A DNA stretch of 10,147 nucleotides from an uncultured Eubacteriales bacterium (GTDB lineage: Bacteria; Bacillota; Clostridia; Oscillospirales; CAG-382), in NCBI GenBank assembly GCA_934444645.1, contig CAKSCV010000041.1, forward strand, positions 1 to 10,147. Reading direction: 5' to 3'. Shown piece by piece: positions 6,388 through 10,147 of this stretch. Within the stretch, counting starts at the first letter, position 1; each line of letters starts with the position of its first letter. Both the position numbers and the translations under genes were made by a program. Below the pieces are notes generated by a model. That model was not told where the DNA came from. It did not search any database and saw nothing but the letters and a program-made list of their open reading frames with translations.

Positions 6388-7233
6388 TTACGAGATTTGG
6401 AATTTCAAGCTGATATCAGCGGCTTTGACCGTATGTGTGAGTGCACCGACGGAAATGATGTCCACGCCGGTCTCGGCGACCTCGCGAAGGCTCTTTTCGC
6501 CCATGTTGCCGCTGGCTTCGACGAGTGCGCGTCCGGCGACAATACCGACGCATTCGCGCATGAGGTCGTTTGACATATTGTCAAGCATGATGATGTCCGC
6601 ACCGGCATCGAGCGCTTCGGCAAGCTGTTCTTTGGTTTCGACCTCGACCTCGATTTTTAAGGTGTGCGGAATGACGGCACGGGCGTTTTTCACGGCATTT
6701 TTAATGCCGCCGGAAACGGCGATGTGGTTATCCTTGATGAGAACGCCGTCGGCAAGATTAAAGCGATGGTTGGTGCCGCCGCCGACGCGCACGGCGTATT
6801 TTTCGAGCACGCGAAGTCCCGGCGTGGTCTTGCGCGTATCGGTGATTTTGGCGTTTGTGCCGGCGACCTCGGCGACCGAGGCATGGGTGCGTGTGGCAAT
6901 GCCGGTCAGACGCTGCATGAAGTTGAGCGCGGTGCGTTCGCCGGTGAGGACGTTCTGGGCGTTGCCCGAAACGGTGGCGATGACATCGCCCTTTTTCACG
7001 GCGTCGCCGTCCTTGAAATTTGCTTTCAGCTCGATGGACGGGTCAACGCGTGCAAAAATGTGTGCGGCAAGGTCGATGCCGCAGAGAATCATATCTTCCT
7101 TTGCGACAAAGCGGCCGAGAGCGGTTTTGTCTGCCGGAATGGTGGAAAGCGTGGTGATATCGCCCGTACCGATATCTTCGTTTAGGGCAAGCGTGATGAT
7201 CTGCTCGACCTGCGGGTTATTGAATAAATACAT
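6388..7233 (-). CDS. nadC: Nicotinate-nucleotide pyrophosphorylase (quinolinate phosphoribosyltransferase)
   Basis: Converts quinolinate and PRPP to nicotinate mononucleotide, CO2 and pyrophosphate, the third step of de novo NAD synthesis. The 281 residues fit the family. Its signature is complete: T-D-T-R-K-T-T-P-G-L-R at 131-141, G-G-G-T-N-H-R at 151-157, L-I-K-D-N-H at 165-170, E-V-E-V-E-T at 195-200, L-D-N-M at 217-220, E-A-S-G-N at 239-243 and S-V-G-A-L-T-H at 261-267. The start has a strong site, GGAGGA (complement of 7241-7246), 7 nt upstream, which is part of a 12-bp perfect palindrome GAGGAATTCCTC (7234-7245). It lies 24 nt after nadB in the same operon. Confidence 0.97.
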   Translation of the reverse strand: MYLFNNPQVEQIITLALNEDIGTGDITTLSTIPADKTALGRFVAKEDMILCGIDLAAHIFARVDPSIELKANFKDGDAVKKGDVIATVSGNAQNVLTGERTALNFMQRLTGIATRTHASVAEVAGTNAKITDTRKTTPGLRVLEKYAVRVGGGTNHRFNLADGVLIKDNHIAVSGGIKNAVKNARAVIPHTLKIEVEVETKEQLAEALDAGADIIMLDNMSNDLMRECVGIVAGRALVEASGNMGEKSLREVAETGVDIISVGALTHTVKAADISLKFQIS

Positions 7234-7257
7234 GAGGAATTCCTCCGAAAAGATGTG

Positions 7258-8805
7258 TTAATCGACGATGTAGTGCGAACCGATGCTTTCCTTACGCTTC
7301 ACGGCACTGTCGGCAATGACGGTGGAAGCAACGGCGGCGTTGAAGACGGTATACTGCTTGATGTTCGCTAAGTGCATCCGACGGTATTTGTCATACACGC
7401 GGTCAAGCTCGTTTTTTGCGTATTCAAGCTCTTTGGTGTGGCGCAGCGCACCGACGTTTTTGGTCATAAGCTCTTTCATGAACGCGATATCCGCGTCGAT
7501 TTCGCTCTCGGATACGCACGGTGTGTCAAAGCGTTCGGTTTCCTCCGGGAGTGTGAGCGTGTGCCCGGCAAGCGGCCGGAAATCGGCATTGATGGCGCGT
7601 GCGGCGCGTCGGCCGAACACCAGGCATTCAAGCGTGGAGTTGCTTGCCAAGCGGTTGGCACCCTGCACACCGGTGCAGGCGACCTCGCCGCAGGCATAAA
7701 GCCCCGATATGGCGGTGCGTGCGTGCAGGTCGGTCTTGATGCCGCCCATGAGGTAATGCTCGGTCGGGTGGACGGGAATGTGGTCTTGCGGCACATGGAT
7801 GCCAAGCGAACGGCACTTTTCGAAGATGGTCGGAAAACGCTTGGAGAAAAAGGCTTCATCCATATCCGACACGTCGAGATAGACCACCGAATCGCCGGTG
7901 ATGGCCATGTTCTTTAGAATTTCGCGCGTGACAATATCGCGCGGCGCAAGGTCGCGCAGCGAATGCTTATTGTACATAAACGCTTCGCCGGCACTGTTGC
8001 GCAACACCGCTCCTTCGCCGCGGACGGCTTCGGAAATGAGGAACATCCGCCCGTCCTCCACGCCCACGGCAAGCGCGGTGGGATGAAATTGGACGAATTC
8101 CATATCTTTACACGGCGTTCCGGCACGCAGAGCCGCAGCAATGCCGTCGCCGGTTGCGCCTTTGGGATTGGTGGAGTATTTATAGAGCTGACCGATGGCA
8201 CCCGTGGCAAGCACGACGTTGCGCGAGAAGAGGACGCGGTCGTTTTTGCCGTCATTTACCACGACGCCGCTTGTGCCGTCTTTATCGGTCAGTACATCGA
8301 CCAAAAACGTGTGCCAGAACACGGTGATGTTCGGGCGTGCCGCCGCCACCTCACCGAGCGTTTTGGTCATGAGCTTGCCGGTGGCGTCGCCGCCGCAATG
8401 CAGAATTCTCCGGCAGCAGTGGCCGCCTTCGCGCGTGACGATGATATTGCCGTTCTCGTCGCGGTCAAACGGCACGCCGAGGTTCATCATATCGGCAATG
8501 ACCTCGGGTCCTTCGGTGACTAACACGCGCACGGCTTTTTCGTTGCAATGTCCGGCTCCGGCAATGAGCGTGTCGCGGATATGATCCTCAAAGCAGTCAG
8601 TGGGCTGTGTGACGGCTGCGATGCCGCCTTGGGCAAGCCATGAGCTGCCGCCGTCGATTTCGCCTTTGACGACGAGCGCGACGCGGTATTTTGGGTCAAG
8701 GCAGAGGGCGCAGTAAAGCCCGGCAAGGCCGCCGCCGACGATGATGACATCGTAGGCTTCCTTGTCGTTTTTCACGTTTTCGTGGCTGAAAAGGTATCGT
8801 CTCAT
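7258..8805 (-). CDS. nadB: L-aspartate oxidase
   Basis: FAD enzyme that oxidises L-aspartate to iminoaspartate, which NadA uses directly; in anaerobes fumarate is the likely electron acceptor. The preferred start, at 8805, gives 515 residues. Its ATG overlaps the nadA stop in an ATGA and has GGAGA 7 nt upstream; an in-frame ATG at 8847 would extend 14 residues into nadA and has no advantage. Motifs in this numbering: the FAD dinucleotide loop G-G-G-L-A-G-L (24-30), S-S-W-L-A-Q-G-G-I-A-A (54-64), F-H-P-T-A-L (240-245), S-E-A-V-R-G-E-G (258-265), H-Y-L-M-G-G-I (350-356) and G-A-N-R-L-A-S-N-S (382-390). The HPT, HY(X)MGG and GANRLASNS blocks are typical of the succinate dehydrogenase/aspartate oxidase flavoprotein family, and nadA and nadC on each side settle the assignment. 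The N-terminus carries a short extra segment before the FAD loop. Confidence 0.96.
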   Translation of the reverse strand: MRRYLFSHENVKNDKEAYDVIIVGGGLAGLYCALCLDPKYRVALVVKGEIDGGSSWLAQGGIAAVTQPTDCFEDHIRDTLIAGAGHCNEKAVRVLVTEGPEVIADMMNLGVPFDRDENGNIIVTREGGHCCRRILHCGGDATGKLMTKTLGEVAAARPNITVFWHTFLVDVLTDKDGTSGVVVNDGKNDRVLFSRNVVLATGAIGQLYKYSTNPKGATGDGIAAALRAGTPCKDMEFVQFHPTALAVGVEDGRMFLISEAVRGEGAVLRNSAGEAFMYNKHSLRDLAPRDIVTREILKNMAITGDSVVYLDVSDMDEAFFSKRFPTIFEKCRSLGIHVPQDHIPVHPTEHYLMGGIKTDLHARTAISGLYACGEVACTGVQGANRLASNSTLECLVFGRRAARAINADFRPLAGHTLTLPEETERFDTPCVSESEIDADIAFMKELMTKNVGALRHTKELEYAKNELDRVYDKYRRMHLANIKQYTVFNAAVASTVIADSAVKRKESIGSHYIVD

Positions 8806-9743
8806 TTTTGAATCTCCATAGCGATGTGCATCATACGCGTAAGGCATCCGGCGGCAAGCGACGCGGTGTGCGCGTCAAGCGTGACTTCGCGGGATGCGTC
8901 GGGCGATTGCAGAATACCAAGCACGTCGTCGAGCGTTGTTTTTTTCATATCCTTGCAGATGAGGGAATCGGCAAGCAGATAGAAGCTTTTGTCCGGGCAT
9001 TCCTCGGCAAGACGTTCGCATACGGCTTTTTCCGTACCGATGATAAAGTTTTTCCCATCCGATTCCTTGGCATAGCGGAGGATGCCGGAGGTGCTGCCGA
9101 TGTAATCGGCAAGCGCCGCAACGGCCGGTTCGCATTCCGGGTGCACCAAAAGTGCGGCGTCCGGATGGGCGTTTCGTGCCGTTTGGACCATAGCCGTCGT
9201 GATATGCTCATGCACCGGGCAATAGCCGTTATGCAAAATGAATTTCTTTTCGGGAACGCGGGCGGCAATGTACGCGCCGAGGTTTTTATCCGGAACGAAA
9301 ATGATTTCCTTTTCTTTCAAAGAGCGCACGATGCCGAGTGCATTGGACGAGGTGACGCAGACATCGCATTCGGCTTTGGTTTCGGCGCCGGAATTGATGT
9401 AGCAGACCACGGCGGCGTTCGGATGAGCTTCTTTGAGTGCGCGGATATCGGCACCGCTCACCATATCCGCCATGGCGCAGCCGGCGTCCGGGCAGGGCAG
9501 AAAGACGTGTTTTTCGGGACAGAGGAGCTTTGCACTTTCGCCCATAAAGCGCACGCCGCAAAAGAGAATGTTTTCGGCCTCCGAGGCTTTGGCGCGTTTT
9601 GCAAGCTCAAAGCTGTCGCCGCAAAAGTCAGCAGCCTTTTGTACGGCTAAATCTTCATACAGATGAGCAAGAATCAAAAAATTCTTTTCTTTCTTGAAAC
9701 GCCGGATCATTTCATAAACCTGCGATATGTTTTCGGTTGTCAT
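8802..9743 (-). CDS. nadA: Quinolinate synthase
   Basis: Condenses iminoaspartate with dihydroxyacetone phosphate to quinolinate, using an oxygen-sensitive [4Fe-4S] cluster. The 313 residues match the family. The three cluster cysteines sit in their usual contexts: C89 (D-A-G-C-A-M-A-D), C175 (N-G-Y-C-P-V-H-E) and C263 (I-C-K-D-M-K-K). Other conserved parts are A-H-L-Y near residue 26 (usually AHXY) and V-C-Y-I-N-S at 113-118, followed by V-T-S-S-N at 130-134. The start has AGGAGA (complement of 9751-9756) 7 nt upstream. It is first in the operon, and its stop overlaps the nadB start by ATGA, which suggests translational coupling of the two enzymes sharing the unstable iminoaspartate. Confidence 0.97.
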   Translation of the reverse strand: MTTENISQVYEMIRRFKKEKNFLILAHLYEDLAVQKAADFCGDSFELAKRAKASEAENILFCGVRFMGESAKLLCPEKHVFLPCPDAGCAMADMVSGADIRALKEAHPNAAVVCYINSGAETKAECDVCVTSSNALGIVRSLKEKEIIFVPDKNLGAYIAARVPEKKFILHNGYCPVHEHITTAMVQTARNAHPDAALLVHPECEPAVAALADYIGSTSGILRYAKESDGKNFIIGTEKAVCERLAEECPDKSFYLLADSLICKDMKKTTLDDVLGILQSPDASREVTLDAHTASLAAGCLTRMMHIAMEIQK

Positions 9744-9756
9744 GGGAAAATCTCCT

Positions 9757-9770
9757 GTTTATCCATAAAC
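9757..9770. promoter_or_regulatory. Palindrome at the start of the NAD operon transcript (candidate operator)
   Basis: A perfect 14-bp inverted repeat, GTTTATCCATAAAC, two 6-bp arms around CC. It falls between the nadA -10 box and the ribosome binding site (9751-9756), covering about +1 to +14 of the transcript. That is a classic repressor position. In Firmicutes, NAD synthesis operons are often controlled by NiaR (YrxA), but I cannot confirm that this matches its site and no regulator gene is in the window. Confidence 0.45.
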
Positions 9771-9777
9771 TTATTCC

Positions 9778-9806
9778 ATTATACCATTTTTCTATGAAGA
9801 AAACAA
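9778..9806 (-). promoter_or_regulatory. Sigma-A promoter of nadABC-mutL-tgt
   Basis: On the minus strand: -35 TTGTTT (complement of 9801-9806), a 17-nt spacer and a perfect -10 TATAAT (complement of 9778-9783), preceded by TGG, which completes an extended -10. The start site would be near 9771, leaving a leader of about 28 nt before nadA. It is the only promoter I see for the five-gene operon. Confidence 0.85.
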
Positions 9807-9890
9807 GTCTTTTTTCGACAGAATTTTTGGCGGCTGATTTGAGGGGCGGAAAACCTCGGAACTTTCGGCAGGGAGTTCCGGACGGCTGAC

Positions 9891-9914
9891 AAAAAAAGCG
9901 GCACACTTTGCCGC
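9891..9914 (-). terminator. Orphan minus-strand terminator upstream of nadA
   Basis: On the minus strand the stem GCGGCA/TGCCGC (plus arms 9898-9903 and 9909-9914, loop of 5) is followed by seven T residues (complement of 9891-9897). It would stop leftward transcription arriving from the right, yet the gene there runs rightward. It may insulate the nadA promoter, or be a leftover from a gene formerly to the right. A second inverted repeat, CGGAACT/AGTTCCG (9857-9863/9874-9880), lies between it and the promoter; the rest of 9807-9951 holds nothing else I recognise. Confidence 0.65.
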
Positions 9915-9951
9915 ATACCGATATTTAATAGGAAAAAATACAGAAAAAGCA

Positions 9952-9980
9952 TTGACAGCTCAGAAGTATATTGCTATGTT
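9952..9980 (+). promoter_or_regulatory. Sigma-A promoter of the recombinase gene
   Basis: A perfect -35 TTGACA (9952-9957), a 17-nt spacer and a -10 TATGTT (9975-9980) with TGC just before it. The start would be near 9987. Perfect 7-bp arms TATATTG (9967-9973) and CAATATA (9993-9999) flank the -10 box and start site and could be an operator. Confidence 0.75.
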
Positions 9981-10025
9981 AATGGTAAAATACAATATAG
10001 TGATAAAAAAAGGAGTTGTCCGACA

Positions 10026-10147
10026 ATGAAAAAAATCACAGGCAAAAAAAAAAAGAAATTTGAGGAACACCTGATCCATGAGGAAAAAAGCAAAGCAACC
10101 GTGGACAAATATGTGCATGATGTAACAGCCTTTGCCGCATGGCTGGG
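10026..10147 (+). CDS. Tyrosine recombinase/integrase, N-terminal fragment (cut by window end)
   Basis: Only the first 40 codons are present; the frame is open to the edge. After a lysine-rich start (ATG, then K-K-I-T-G-K-K-K-K-K-F), the residues F-E-E-H-L through V-D-K-Y-V-H-D-V and F-A-A-W-L match the core-binding SAM-like domain of tyrosine recombinases, which typically reads as an E-K-S-x-x-T-x-x-x-Y-x-x-D-x-x-x-F-x-x-W-L pattern. The catalytic domain (R-H-R-Y) is not in view, so the specific type (XerC/D-like, phage or transposon) cannot be told. The start is supported by AGGAG (10011-10015), 10 nt upstream, and by the promoter at 9952. An 11-A run at 10044-10054 encodes most of the lysines and is prone to slippage. 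Confidence 0.7.
   Translation, partial: MKKITGKKKKKFEEHLIHEEKSKATVDKYVHDVTAFAAWL

Noticed and set aside
7234..7245. 12-bp palindrome GAGGAATTCCTC as an operator before nadC
   Set aside because: It arises because the GGAGGA ribosome site is followed by ATTCCTC. It has no loop to fold as RNA and no promoter is nearby, so a chance palindrome is the simpler reading.
5741..7261. A 506-codon plus-strand open frame
   Set aside because: It lies antisense to nadC and the start of mutL, both of which have complete family motifs and ribosome sites. Its protein is serine-, alanine- and methionine-rich without domains, as expected from the reverse strand of GC-rich coding DNA.
8806..8847. Longer nadB start at 8847
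   Set aside because: The extra 14 residues overlap nadA coding sequence, while the ATG at 8805 has a well-spaced GGAGA and the typical ATGA overlap. The FAD-binding N-terminus is complete from 8805.
8808..9650. A 280-codon plus-strand open frame
   Set aside because: Antisense to nadA, which has its three cluster cysteines and a good start site. No family signal is seen in the antisense product.

Overview
The window looks like chromosomal DNA of an anaerobic gut-type Firmicute, most likely class Clostridia and possibly Oscillospirales. This is inferred from several things: an S-layer-homology (SLH) domain on a secreted protein, AGGAGG-type ribosome binding sites on every gene, sigma-A promoters with TGn extensions, an encoded CCA on the tRNA, a MutL with the Gram-positive-type endonuclease motif, and a paired DUF4358/DHHW module. 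No marker gene fixes the species.

Layout, left to right. Positions 1-329 hold no gene but a dense row of short hairpins. Positions 330-2299 are a minus-strand single-gene unit with its own terminator. It encodes a secreted protein combining SLH repeats, a DUF4358-like segment and a DHHW/AlgX-like segment, probably acting on cell-surface polymers. Positions 2516-2717 are a complete plus-strand tRNA-Arg(ACG) unit with promoter, structured leader, gene and terminator. Positions 2743-3069 are non-coding: a second hairpin array of a different type, built on GTGAAAT/ATTTCAC linkers, then a plus-strand terminator. Positions 3070-9806 are one minus-strand operon, transcribed nadA-nadB-nadC-mutL-tgt, with a strong promoter, a palindrome at the start of the transcript and a strong terminator. 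Positions 9807-9951 are intergenic and include an orphan minus-strand terminator. From 9952 a plus-strand promoter drives a gene cut by the window edge that looks like the start of a tyrosine recombinase.

How the genes work together. NadB oxidises L-aspartate to iminoaspartate, NadA condenses it with dihydroxyacetone phosphate to quinolinate, and NadC converts quinolinate to nicotinate mononucleotide. This is the full de novo route into NAD. The same transcript continues into the mismatch-repair protein MutL and the queuosine enzyme Tgt, with gaps of 36 and 5 nt, so a repair gene and a tRNA-modification gene appear to share the NAD promoter.

Most genes are ordinary. The parts most worth a second look are the SLH-DUF4358-DHHW fusion, the two unrelated hairpin arrays, the repeat-bearing linker in MutL, the 15-bp repeats running through the tgt stop codon, and the recombinase start with an 11-A run beside the NAD operon.
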